A DNA stretch of 64,000 nucleotides from Candidatus Rifleibacteriota bacterium (GTDB taxonomy: Bacteria > Riflebacteria > Ozemobacteria > Ozemobacterales > Ozemobacteraceae): the NCBI GenBank assembly GCA_029565415.1, contig JAKQOH010000032.1, positions 1 to 64,000 on the forward strand, read 5' to 3'. The translations under genes and the position numbers were made by a program. Position 1 is the stretch's first letter, and each line of letters begins with the position of its first letter. Under the pieces are notes generated by a model. It did no database searches and had not been told where the DNA came from. It saw only the letters and a list, made by a program, of their open reading frames with translations. Below, piece after piece: positions 52,520 through 61,031 of the stretch.

Positions 52520-55033
52520 ATGAATGCCGTGATCATGGCCGGTGGGTTTGGAACGCGCCTGCGACCGATTACCTGTAATATTCCCAAGCCGATGGTTCCT
52601 CTGGCGAACATGCCGATGATGGAGCACATCGTCAACCTGCTGAAGAAGTATGATCTGAAGCAGATCGTCTCGGTTCTGTATTTCCAGCCCGAGGTGATCA
52701 CCAAGCATTTCGGCGACGGATCGGATTTCGGCATCAAGATGGATTACGTGATGGCCACCGCCGATTTCGGCACAGCCGGCAGCATCAAGAACTCGGAAGA
52801 TCACCTCAAGGGGAAGCGGTTCATCATCATCTCGGGCGACGTTCTGACGGATTTCGATCTGTCGGCGGCGATCCGGTTCCACGAAGAGCGGAAATCGATG
52901 GCGACGATCGTGCTGACACGGGTCGCGAACCCCCTCGAATACGGCGTCGTGATCACGGCGAATGACGGCAAGATCGAGCGGTTCCTCGAGAAGCCGAGCT
53001 GGGGCGAGGTGTTTTCGGACACGATCAATACCGGCATCTATATTCTCGAGCCCGAGATCTTCGAGCATATTCCCGCCAAAACCGAGTTCGATTTCAGCAA
53101 GAATCTGTTCCCGCTGATGCTGAAGGAGAAGCTGCCCCTGTACGGCTACATCGCCGAGGGCTACTGGAAAGACATCGGCGACATCAACGAGTACCGGCTG
53201 GCACACCGCGACGTGCTGAACGGCAACGTCCACGTGCAGATCCCCGGCGAACGGCTGAACGTGATCGGCCGCGACGTGTGGGTCGGGGCGAACACGAAGA
53301 TGGGCAAACGCGTCAACCTCAAGGGCGGCGTCATCATCGGGGCCAACTGCACGATCGAGGACGGCGTCGAACTCGAGAACTGCATCATCGGCGACGGCTG
53401 CACCGTGAAGGGCGGAGCACGCATTTTCGACTCCGTCATCTGGGAGCAGGTCTACGTCGGCAACAAGGCGCATATCACCGAGAACATCATCGGCTCCAAC
53501 ACGCAGGTGCGCGACGGCGCGACGCTCGAAAGCGGCGTCGTCATCAGCGAGGAGTGCCGCATCGGCGAGCATTCGACGGTGCGCAGCAACGTCAAGATCT
53601 GGCCCCGCAAGGTGGTCGAGGACGGCTCGACGGTGTTCAGCAGCATCGTCTGGAGCGACAAGTGGACCAAGAGCCTGTTCTCCAACTACGGCATCTCGGG
53701 CCTGGGCAATCTCGAAATCACCCCCGAACTGGCCTCGAAGGTCGGCGCGGCGTTCGGCAGCACGCTGCCCAAGGGCGCGAGCGTCAACTGTTCCCGCAAC
53801 AGCCACAAGATCTGCCGCATCATCAACCGTGCGCTGATCTGCGGCATCACCTCGTCTGGCGTGAACGTGGCCGATCTGCGCGTGATGCCGAGCCCCGTGG
53901 CGCGGTTCAAGCCGTCGGCGTTCCGGCGGGCGGGCGGGCTCCATGTCGGGTTGTCGGCCAGCGACCCCAACCAGATCGAAATCCGCATTTTTGACGCGGA
54001 GGGCCGCGAGCTCGCCCCGTCGAGCCAGAAGTCGATCGAGCGGCTGTTCAACCGCGAGGATTTCCGGCGCGTCTCGATGAACGACGTCGGGGATATCGTG
54101 TTCCCGCCCCGCGTCTCGGAGTTCTACAGCAACGAGCTGTTGAACAACGTCGACGCCGAAGTAATCAGGAAGCGCGCCCTGAAAGTCGTGGTCGACTTCG
54201 CGTTCAGCGGTGCCAGCGGGATCTTCTCGTCGTTCCTCGGCAAGCTGGGCTGTGAAGTGATCGCCCTCAACGCGTTCCAGGACGAGGAAAAGGTGCACAA
54301 GGCGAGCACCAACGTGCGTGCGGCGACCGAGAACGTCTCGTCGATCGTGCGGTCGCTGAATGCCGATGTGGGCCTGCTTCTCGATTCCGAGGCAGAGCAC
54401 ATCACGATCATCGACGACAAGGGCCGCCCGATGCTCGGGGAAACGGCGCTCGTGACCTGGGTCAAGCTGATCTTCGGCCGCACCCCGAACGCCCGGATCG
54501 CCGTTCCCGTCTCCTCGACCAACGCGATCGATGCGCTCGCTTCACAGAGCGGCGGCACGGTGATCCGCACGAAGACGAACGTGCGCGCGCTGATGACAGC
54601 GGCCGTCTCGGATAACGTCTCGTTCTGCGGCAACGGCGAAGGGGGCACGATCTTCCCGGCCTTCCAGCCTGTCTTCGACGGTATGATCTCGACGGCGAAG
54701 CTGCTCGAGATCCTCGCCGGGGCCGGCATGCCGCTGTCGAAGGTCGTCGACGAACTGCCGAAGTTCCATACCCGCACGAAGAACATCCCGTGCCCCTGGG
54801 AAGCGAAGGGCAAGGTGATGCGCCAGGCGATGGAATACGCCAAGAACCGCCAGACGCAACTGATCGACGGTGTCAAAGTGCTGCTCGACGACGGCGAGTG
54901 GGTGCTGATCCTGCCCGATCCCGACAAGCCCTTCGTGAACGTCACCGTCGAAGCGGCTTCGGAAAAGCGCGCCGACGATCTGCTGTCGCGCACCGTCAAC
55001 GACGTCGACCACTGGAAGAAAGCCGAGTCCTGA
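52520..55033 (+). CDS. Mannose-1-phosphate guanylyltransferase / phosphomannomutase fusion
   Basis: 837 residues. Nucleotidyltransferase domain (1-~235) with MAGGFGTRLRPIT and FLEKPSW; left-handed beta-helix of hexapeptide repeats (~245-380, e.g. IIGANCTIEDGVELENCIIGD); phosphomannomutase-like domain (~385-837). In the latter the phospho-Ser loop reads NCSRNSHKI and the metal loop, normally DxDGDR, reads LDSEAEHITIIDD, so mutase activity may be altered. Similar fusions occur in cyanobacteria and Deinococcus. It would supply GDP-mannose or a related sugar nucleotide for surface polysaccharides. It is transcribed from its own promoter and ends at a terminator. Confidence 0.9.
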   Translation: MNAVIMAGGFGTRLRPITCNIPKPMVPLANMPMMEHIVNLLKKYDLKQIVSVLYFQPEVITKHFGDGSDFGIKMDYVMATADFGTAGSIKNSEDHLKGKRFIIISGDVLTDFDLSAAIRFHEERKSMATIVLTRVANPLEYGVVITANDGKIERFLEKPSWGEVFSDTINTGIYILEPEIFEHIPAKTEFDFSKNLFPLMLKEKLPLYGYIAEGYWKDIGDINEYRLAHRDVLNGNVHVQIPGERLNVIGRDVWVGANTKMGKRVNLKGGVIIGANCTIEDGVELENCIIGDGCTVKGGARIFDSVIWEQVYVGNKAHITENIIGSNTQVRDGATLESGVVISEECRIGEHSTVRSNVKIWPRKVVEDGSTVFSSIVWSDKWTKSLFSNYGISGLGNLEITPELASKVGAAFGSTLPKGASVNCSRNSHKICRIINRALICGITSSGVNVADLRVMPSPVARFKPSAFRRAGGLHVGLSASDPNQIEIRIFDAEGRELAPSSQKSIERLFNREDFRRVSMNDVGDIVFPPRVSEFYSNELLNNVDAEVIRKRALKVVVDFAFSGASGIFSSFLGKLGCEVIALNAFQDEEKVHKASTNVRAATENVSSIVRSLNADVGLLLDSEAEHITIIDDKGRPMLGETALVTWVKLIFGRTPNARIAVPVSSTNAIDALASQSGGTVIRTKTNVRALMTAAVSDNVSFCGNGEGGTIFPAFQPVFDGMISTAKLLEILAGAGMPLSKVVDELPKFHTRTKNIPCPWEAKGKVMRQAMEYAKNRQTQLIDGVKVLLDDGEWVLILPDPDKPFVNVTVEAASEKRADDLLSRTVNDVDHWKKAES

Positions 55034-55086
55034 TTTCGTCAGCGTTCCAGGTCGAACTTCAGGTTGATTTCAGATTCAGGTGTCAT

Positions 55087-55129
55087 TCACCCCTTGCCGA
55101 TCTCGATCTCATCGGCAAGGGGTGATTTT
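55087..55129. terminator. Terminator between convergent genes
   Basis: A perfect 15-bp stem (55087-55101 with 55111-55125), 9-base loop and TTTT. It separates the mannose gene from the minus-strand secreted-protein cluster. Confidence 0.88.
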
Positions 55130-55131
55130 CA

Positions 55132-55917
55132 TCAGAATTGGTCTTCATCATTGGGAACGGATAACAGGACACCGTCCGTCGGAGCGTCCTCAAATTTTTC
55201 CTTTTTCACATTGGCGCGCCAGACCTTGACGCTCTTTTTGAAAAAGCCTTCCTGCTTGTCATCAAGCCCGATTCCCATGAGTTCATCATCGCGCTTTTCA
55301 TCGAGGTTGGCGCAATGGGAAAAAAACTGGTTTTCCGTGATGGCAGGAAGAAAGAGAACATCCAGAATTTTCAGGATCTCGCTCCCGTCCGCTTTGTGGT
55401 CGACAACTTTCCCGAAGAACACGGTCGTTATCTGATTGTCGGTTCCATAACAATCGATCCCGTATCGTGCGTCAGGGTCAACGGTGCGGCTTTCCTTGAT
55501 GCTCAGGTTCATTCGTTTGCCGATGCTCTCGGGATCCTTCCCCAGGCACTCTTCCCGGGAAACCTTTGCCGTTGCTGTCTCCGGAGGGGGGCTGTCGCGC
55601 GTTTCAATGAAGCCGCCGAACGCCCACCCGTCAACGGTCCCCCTTTTGACGTGAAACCAATGGTTTTTCACGGTTTCGATGGTTTCTTCCGGACCATTCA
55701 GCGACAGAATTTCCACCGTCTCACCAACCGGAAGAGTGGCCAGCTTATTTCCATCTCTGCCTGGTGCATCCCGGATGATCAGGCCTTTTGGAGCGGTGAT
55801 TCTCCCGGTTTTCGAAGCAATGGGTTCAGGCTCGGCGAGCGACGGCTGGAGGCAAAGCCCGAAGGCACAAGCAACGCCCAACGCACACCATCCGGGGAAG
55901 GGGCGATGCGGTTTCAT
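55132..55917 (-). CDS. Secreted SH3-domain protein
   Basis: 261 residues. Signal peptide (~8-28), then a bacterial SH3 module (~40-105: GLIIRDAPGRDGNKLATLPVGETVEIL, HWFHVKRGTVDGWAFGGFI). The C-terminal 130 residues, with three Cys, match no family known to me. It is the last gene of a four-gene minus-strand cluster, joined to the previous one by a 4-base ATGA overlap. Base use is more AT-rich than in the flanking genes. Confidence 0.8.
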   Translation of the reverse strand: MKPHRPFPGWCALGVACAFGLCLQPSLAEPEPIASKTGRITAPKGLIIRDAPGRDGNKLATLPVGETVEILSLNGPEETIETVKNHWFHVKRGTVDGWAFGGFIETRDSPPPETATAKVSREECLGKDPESIGKRMNLSIKESRTVDPDARYGIDCYGTDNQITTVFFGKVVDHKADGSEILKILDVLFLPAITENQFFSHCANLDEKRDDELMGIGLDDKQEGFFKKSVKVWRANVKKEKFEDAPTDGVLLSVPNDEDQF

Positions 55918-56699
55918 TTCGCCTCCTCGTTCACCATGGCTTCGTAGGGTTCAGCATTGATGCCGGCCGCCCTGCAGGCGACGTCGAAGATGATGGCCTG
56001 ACTGTAGAACTGCAGCTTTTCCAGCAATGCCTCCGCATCGATTGCGTTGGCATCCGTTTCATCCCCGTATGCCCGCCACACCTTTTTGATTCGCTTCAGA
56101 AGCGCAATTTTGCCGTCATGATCGAGTGTTTGCCAGTCGAAAATATCGGGCATCATGACGCTCTTCAACTCATCCCTGTCGAGTTTCCCCGGAGTTGCGG
56201 CTTTTTCGGACGGCTTGGACGCATCGGACGTGGCAACGTCAAAGGGATTTTTGTTGGACTCGCAGATCATCGGCCCCGTATTGGGGTCTTCGGTGGGGGA
56301 AACGGCGATGTAGATGGGTCCGCCGGGTTGAGGGGTGTTGTACCGGCACAAAACCCCTTTGTCATTGTCAAAAACGACGGTGATATCTGGCGAAGTGACC
56401 TGGAGCTCCTTGACCTTCTGGTAGGTGATTTGTGGCTGACAAACTGCGTACACGGACGAAACCTTGTTGTCCGTATACTCGAGCATCCCCGCAAGGAGAA
56501 AATCCGGGGAATCAGAAATCTTCCAGCCGTCGAGTTCTCCGGGGGAATCCGGGGTGCCCAGCGCTTTCCAGGCAGCTTCCTTGGAAACCCCCAAAAACCG
56601 GGAATCCGTCCATGTTTTTGCGGAAACAGCTTCACCGATCGTGGTCGAAGTCAGAAAAAGCAGGAGAAACAGAACACTCAGGCAGGTGGTTCGAGACAT
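55914..56699 (-). CDS. Secreted protein of unknown function
   Basis: 261 residues with a signal peptide (CLSVLFLLLFLTSTTIG). The first half of the mature protein contains a WKALGTPDSPGELDGWKISD segment that resembles small BamE-like modules; the second half is helical with four Cys overall. No enzyme motif. Second-last gene of the cluster. Confidence 0.75.
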   Translation of the reverse strand: MSRTTCLSVLFLLLFLTSTTIGEAVSAKTWTDSRFLGVSKEAAWKALGTPDSPGELDGWKISDSPDFLLAGMLEYTDNKVSSVYAVCQPQITYQKVKELQVTSPDITVVFDNDKGVLCRYNTPQPGGPIYIAVSPTEDPNTGPMICESNKNPFDVATSDASKPSEKAATPGKLDRDELKSVMMPDIFDWQTLDHDGKIALLKRIKKVWRAYGDETDANAIDAEALLEKLQFYSQAIIFDVACRAAGINAEPYEAMVNEEAK

Positions 56700-56714
56700 C
56701 GAAGAATTCTCCGA

Positions 56715-57275
56715 CTAGTTCGATTTCAGGGGCACGATGTTGAACGAATAGACGGTATCTTCGTTCTCGCCGCCTGCACGATGGGTGAACTGCCAGCCGC
56801 GAGCTTCCCACACCATGCTTTTTATGACTTCCTCATCGTTCTTGTCAGCCTTGCCGTTTCCGACATTTTTTTCCAGCCAGGCTTTCAGATCGAGCGTTAC
56901 CGGGCTTTCTCCATCAAGAATGATCTCGGCGAGCTTTCCCTGGGTGTCCCAGTCAAACACCAAGGTGATCGGGGCCGTCTCCAGATCGATCTGGAAATCG
57001 TATTGCAACCGGGTCTTTTCCTCCATCTGCGTGGGTTCACCGAGCAGCTTGGTGAGCCTGCTCTCGAGATCTTCACGCTTGGCATCGGTATCGATCAGAA
57101 CCTCGGTACCCTTCAGTTGCAGGGGAAAGCCGGCCGCATCGTTCAGAGCTACGGCGGGGGATGCCGTTCCCGACGCATTTGCGGTCGCGGGCCCACTGGC
57201 CGTTTCGGCAATGGCCGGAGAAAGAGAAACAAGCAGGAGAGCCAGGAGTATCTTCGCTACGTTCTTGAATTCCAT
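56715..57275 (-). CDS. Secreted protein of unknown function
   Basis: 186 residues. Signal peptide (KILLALLLVSLSPAIAE), an Ala/Thr/Ser-rich linker, and a C-terminal domain of ~130 residues with a mixed alpha/beta pattern. ATG 57275 has GGAGG eight bases upstream, so longer frames upstream are excluded. It starts 172 bases after the gene at 57448-58104; that gap has a small GGGG/CCCC hairpin. Confidence 0.73.
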   Translation of the reverse strand: MEFKNVAKILLALLLVSLSPAIAETASGPATANASGTASPAVALNDAAGFPLQLKGTEVLIDTDAKREDLESRLTKLLGEPTQMEEKTRLQYDFQIDLETAPITLVFDWDTQGKLAEIILDGESPVTLDLKAWLEKNVGNGKADKNDEEVIKSMVWEARGWQFTHRAGGENEDTVYSFNIVPLKSN

Positions 57276-57447
57276 GATGTAATCCTCCATCACATTGTTC
57301 GGTTCAGGATGCCCTGAAACCACGATCTTTTCGATGACAATCCGTCCCAACCGGGCAATCAATTTCAAACGGTGAGTATCCGGGGGTAAACCCCTTTTCG
57401 GGTGGCCTCCTTTTTGACCATGTCGGCGTTTTCGTTTTGCGGGGTTC

Positions 57448-58104
57448 TCAGGTTCCGGGTCGAAATTCTTTCAACTCGCAATCGACGTTGCTGGTGGAGC
57501 CATGGTGCCGATAGGAGTAGCCGGTGAAACCAATGCCGTCGGTATACTTCCATGTGGTCAGATCGGCATTGGTCGAAAAGTTGATCGCGATGTCCTTCGA
57601 ACTGGCCGAGGCCGGCCCCTGGACCTCATAGAGGAATTTCGGGGTTCCGGAAAGGAGCTGCGTCGTTTCCCCATAGGTTCTTCCTTCGATCAATGGGAAT
57701 TCCAGCAACAGATCCCCCTCGGTAATGGAGTCGCTCAAGCTCTCCCCGGCAACGGCTTTATTCCAGACCTCCTCGATCTTTTCGGTATTCTGAATGATAT
57801 ATATTCTCCAGAGTCCGACCTTCACCAAGAGGAAGGGGGAAGGCTTTGCGTCATTCTCGAGAAAGGGAAGGTCGGAGGGAAAACCGGTTCCTTTCGCAAC
57901 GACCAGTTGATCTCCGACCAGCATGGTCGTGATCGTGGTGGTCCAGGTGAGCGTCCTGTTTTGCTCCTTGCCGTCCACATCTCTCGTGAGCCTGGCCTCG
58001 TAGATCCACGTCGTTCCGGTCGCCAGGGGCAGGGAAGATGCATTGTCAGTAGCAAAGGTCGCGATAGGAAACAGGAAGAGCAGAATCATGAGAAGTCGTT
58101 CCAT
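57448..58104 (-). CDS. Secreted protein of unknown function
   Basis: 218 residues with a signal peptide (ERLLMILLFLFPIATF). The mature part begins LPLATGTTWIYEARL, a pattern seen in secreted beta-sandwich proteins of unknown function, and alternates polar and hydrophobic residues through most of its length, suggesting a beta fold. One Cys is near the C-terminus. GGAGA precedes ATG 58104. It is the first gene of the minus-strand cluster and faces the gene at 58426. Confidence 0.73.
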   Translation of the reverse strand: MERLLMILLFLFPIATFATDNASSLPLATGTTWIYEARLTRDVDGKEQNRTLTWTTTITTMLVGDQLVVAKGTGFPSDLPFLENDAKPSPFLLVKVGLWRIYIIQNTEKIEEVWNKAVAGESLSDSITEGDLLLEFPLIEGRTYGETTQLLSGTPKFLYEVQGPASASSKDIAINFSTNADLTTWKYTDGIGFTGYSYRHHGSTSNVDCELKEFRPGT

Positions 58105-58260
58105 ATAAGTTCTCCGGGAGCAGATTCTTCTATGCATGGCGGTATATTGTTTCGCCTTGGATTCTCGCATCGGGAAGCGAAGGGTACCGAGTCCGCAGGG
58201 CGGAATTATATATAATCTGGTTTGAATGTTTGCGCAACCGGAAATCCTGTAAATATCTTG

Positions 58261-58289
58261 TTGGAAATACGGTTCTCGTTTGTTATATT
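58261..58289 (+). promoter_or_regulatory. Predicted promoter of the small secreted protein gene
   Basis: TTGGAA (58261-58266), a 17-base spacer and TATATT (58284-58289) preceded by TGT (extended -10). The 130-base leader contains a hairpin AGCTCC/GGAGCT (58332-58346). The 321-base divergent gap also has TATAAT on the minus strand (58210-58205) for the opposite cluster. Confidence 0.7.
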
Positions 58290-58425
58290 CTGAACTTTAC
58301 AGGAATACTCCTGCGAAAGACGAAAGGGGAGAGCTCCAGCGGAGCTTCGTCATCCATGCGCCCCATGACCGGCTGCCGCAGCCTGCCGGGACGCGTCATT
58401 AGCCTCGAGAAGAAAGGGCAATCTC

Positions 58426-59007
58426 ATGAAAAAAACGGGTACACTCATGCTCCTGGTCTGTTTGTTGGCCTTCTCCGCTCCTGGATTTTCCAGGGAGACG
58501 CAGGAAAAGGGCTCCTCCAAGGAATCAGCGGGCCAATCAGAAACAGAACCTCAGAACATCGATCTGTTCCGGGAGAATCCCATCGATCGGGCGTTCGCCA
58601 AAAGCTTCGCCCAGGCCGATGCGACCCCGGTCATCAATTTCGTGAACGAACAATATCTCGATGCCTGGAAAGCCGAGTTGGAGAATGTGAGCGGGCTCGT
58701 GAAGAAATCCTTCACCCACCCGGAAGACGGAACGAGAGTCGACGCCTACCTTGCCGATTACCGGAGCCTGGGGAAAAAAGCGTTCGACCTGGAGATGCTC
58801 AACTGGATTTCTGACCCCAAGGAATCGATCGCCAGCCGTTCTTTCGGCACCGGCGCCGCGGGTGGAGCCATGCTGGCCGAGGCAACCATCTACAAGCAGG
58901 CTGCCTTGAACCTGATCACCCACTACCAGGCGAATCCCGATCTGAAATACGTGTTTGCCTACAAGGGTTCCGGCCCAAACCTCGAGTCGCTCCGAAAACA
59001 AGAGTAA
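58426..59007 (+). CDS. Secreted helical protein, possibly LprI/DUF1311-like
   Basis: 193 residues. Signal peptide (LMLLVCLLAFSAPG), a low-complexity Ser/Glu linker, then a helical domain. The spacing of YLDAWKAELENV, AFDLEMLNWISDP and ALNLITHY loosely resembles the lysozyme-inhibitor LprI N-terminal fold; this is a weak inference, and the Cys pair of that family is absent. It faces the four-gene minus-strand cluster across a shared promoter region and shares its AT-richer composition. Confidence 0.7.
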   Translation: MKKTGTLMLLVCLLAFSAPGFSRETQEKGSSKESAGQSETEPQNIDLFRENPIDRAFAKSFAQADATPVINFVNEQYLDAWKAELENVSGLVKKSFTHPEDGTRVDAYLADYRSLGKKAFDLEMLNWISDPKESIASRSFGTGAAGGAMLAEATIYKQAALNLITHYQANPDLKYVFAYKGSGPNLESLRKQE

Positions 59008-59021
59008 GAACGGCAGAAATG

Positions 59022-59068
59022 AACATCGCCCCCGTCCGTTGATCCGGGCGGGGGCGATGTTTTCGTTT
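59022..59068. terminator. Terminator between convergent genes
   Basis: A stem of at least 13 perfect pairs (59022-59034 with 59049-59061), extended to about 17 with a G-T pair, followed by TTTCGTTT. Confidence 0.85.
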
Positions 59069-59083
59069 GTCGGACGATATCGT

Positions 59084-60268
59084 TCAGGCGGTCATGGATT
59101 TGCGGAACTTTTCGAGCCGGGGCCGGATGGCCTCGATGGTCTCGACGGATTGCGTGAGGGCGAACCGGACATATCCCTCGCCGTGGGGGCCGAAGCCGGT
59201 CCCCGGAGTGGTGACGATGCCGGTTTCCTCCATCAGCTTCATCGTGAAGCCCTCCGACGTGATGCCGTCGGGGCAGTGGGCCCAGACGTAGAAGGCGCCG
59301 CGGGGCTGCTGGTAGCGGATGCCGCACTCGTCGAGAATCGTCACCATCGTGTCGCGCCGTTTGCGGTAGGTCTCCTGGAGCCGCTCGAGATGAGCATCGA
59401 CCCGGGCGAGGCCGGAGACACAGGCGAGCTGGATGGCATCGAACACGCCGGAATCGACGTTGGTCTTCAGCTTGAGCAGACCGGCGATCAGGGCGGGATT
59501 GCCGACGGCGAAGCCGATGCGCCAGCCGGTCATGTTGAAGATCTTGCTGAACGAGTGGAACTCGATCGCGACATCCTTCGCGCCCGGAATCGAGAGAATG
59601 CTGCGCCGGTCGCGCGGATCGTAGGTGAGCTCGGCGTAGGCGGCATCCGAGACGATGATGACTTCGTGCTTGCGGGCCCACTCGACGATGGCGGCGAGGT
59701 CGCTCTCCGAGGCGACGGCGCCGGTCGGGTTGTTGGGATAATTGATATACAGCGTCTTCGCCCGACGCGCAATCGCATCCGGGACGCGGCTCAGATCGGG
59801 CAGAAACCCGTTTTTCGCGAGAAGCGGCAGGATATGCGCTTCCCCGCCGGCGAACTCGGTCGTGGTCTTGTAGACGGGATAGGCCGGGTCGGGCACGAGC
59901 GCCACGTCGTTCTCGTCGATGAACGCCCAGGCGAAATGCGCCAGGCCTTCCTTCGAGCCGATCAGGGCCATCACCTCGGTGCGCGGGTCGGCCTGGACGC
60001 CGAACCGGTCGTGCATGTAGCGGGCGACGGCCTCGCGGAACCGGATGTCGCCCTCATAGGCGGGGTATTTCTGGTTGGCGTTGTCGCGCATCGCGCGGTT
60101 CATCGCCTCGACGACGAAGTCGGGGGTCGGGAGGTCGGGATCACCGATGCCGAAGTTGAGCAGTTTCGTGCCCGCCGCGGCCAGTTCCCGCTTCTTGTCG
60201 TCGATGCGTTTGAACACATACGGGGGCAGTTCGAGAATCCGCTGCGCCGGTTTCATCTTGGTGGTCAT
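59084..60268 (-). CDS. dapL: LL-diaminopimelate aminotransferase
   Basis: 394 residues. Class I/II PLP aminotransferase with the hallmark DapL sequence: LPPYVFKRID, FGIGDPDLPTP, YPAYEGDIRFREAVA, ALIGSKEGLAHF, NYPNNPTGA, and the PLP Lys in FHSFSKIFNMTGWR. It converts tetrahydrodipicolinate to LL-diaminopimelate in one step, for lysine and peptidoglycan. The frame extends upstream, but AAGGAG before ATG 60268 fixes the start. It is downstream of the amidohydrolase and secreted protein genes by 40 bases. Confidence 0.93.
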   Translation of the reverse strand: MTTKMKPAQRILELPPYVFKRIDDKKRELAAAGTKLLNFGIGDPDLPTPDFVVEAMNRAMRDNANQKYPAYEGDIRFREAVARYMHDRFGVQADPRTEVMALIGSKEGLAHFAWAFIDENDVALVPDPAYPVYKTTTEFAGGEAHILPLLAKNGFLPDLSRVPDAIARRAKTLYINYPNNPTGAVASESDLAAIVEWARKHEVIIVSDAAYAELTYDPRDRRSILSIPGAKDVAIEFHSFSKIFNMTGWRIGFAVGNPALIAGLLKLKTNVDSGVFDAIQLACVSGLARVDAHLERLQETYRKRRDTMVTILDECGIRYQQPRGAFYVWAHCPDGITSEGFTMKLMEETGIVTTPGTGFGPHGEGYVRFALTQSVETIEAIRPRLEKFRKSMTA

Positions 60269-60308
60269 GGAGAACTCCTTGATATATATCTCTTTATACG
60301 GATAACGT

Positions 60309-61031
60309 TCAGGGTGTGACGGTCTCCGAAGCATCGGCGGGAACATGGCTCGCATCGACGGGCGGCTTGACCGGCTCGGATGCGGCCGGCACCTGGACCT
60401 CGGGGGAGGTGAGGGGAATCTGCGCGTCGGGGCTCGGCTGGGCAAGCGGCGGCTGGTCGGCGGCGGGGGGCTCCACGGGGGCAGGGGGAGGGCTGAGGTG
60501 ATCATCGGGAGCGATCTGCGGCGTAGTCGGAACCCCGGTGGCGCGGCTGCGCAGGGCCTCGAACTGGAGCTTGGTGAACTGGAGGAACTCGGGAATGTCG
60601 TCGGCGTCGAAACGGATATAGTTGAGCTGCCAGGGGCCGTCGGAGGCTGCCCGGTAGAAGGTGAGCTCCCATGCGACGGGCATGCGGGGATGGAACGTCA
60701 GGAAATGGGTGACGAAGTACCGGTCGGTGCGGGCGACGGGCCGGTGGCCGACGAATTCATGGCCGGCCGGCGTTCCCAGCTTCGTTTTCAGGTTGGTCAC
60801 ATCCGAGATGAAGGCATCCTGTGCCTCGACCTTGAGCGGGAAGATCTCGAACAGCCGCTTCATCGCCGTCTGCGTGTCGGACTTCTCGAGCTTGTCGAAA
60901 AAGTCGTTGGCGATCGCCAGGACTTCGTTCAGGGCAGGGGAGGAGTCGTGGACGAGCGCATTCTGCGCCAGGACCGGAGCTAAACCGAGAAGAACGAGGA
61001 CGAGAGCCGCGAGCAGGGAGTGACGGATCAT
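60309..61031 (-). CDS. Secreted protein with Pro-rich tail
   Basis: 240 residues: signal peptide (HSLLAALVLVLLGLAPVLAQ), a domain of ~140 residues (helical start, then FVTHFLTFHP, WELTFYRAASDGPWQL) suggestive of an NTF2-like or SnoaL-like fold, and a Pro/Ala-rich tail of ~70 residues. The start overlaps the stop of the amidohydrolase gene by 4 bases. Function unknown. Confidence 0.75.
   Translation of the reverse strand: MIRHSLLAALVLVLLGLAPVLAQNALVHDSSPALNEVLAIANDFFDKLEKSDTQTAMKRLFEIFPLKVEAQDAFISDVTNLKTKLGTPAGHEFVGHRPVARTDRYFVTHFLTFHPRMPVAWELTFYRAASDGPWQLNYIRFDADDIPEFLQFTKLQFEALRSRATGVPTTPQIAPDDHLSPPPAPVEPPAADQPPLAQPSPDAQIPLTSPEVQVPAASEPVKPPVDASHVPADASETVTP

Noticed and set aside
54370..54430. 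Frameshift or error in the phosphomannomutase metal loop
   Set aside because: The frame is continuous and similar variants exist in this fusion family; it is treated as natural divergence.
58290..58425. Riboswitch in the leader of the small secreted protein gene
   Set aside because: One clear hairpin is visible, but no conserved core of a known riboswitch class could be recognised.
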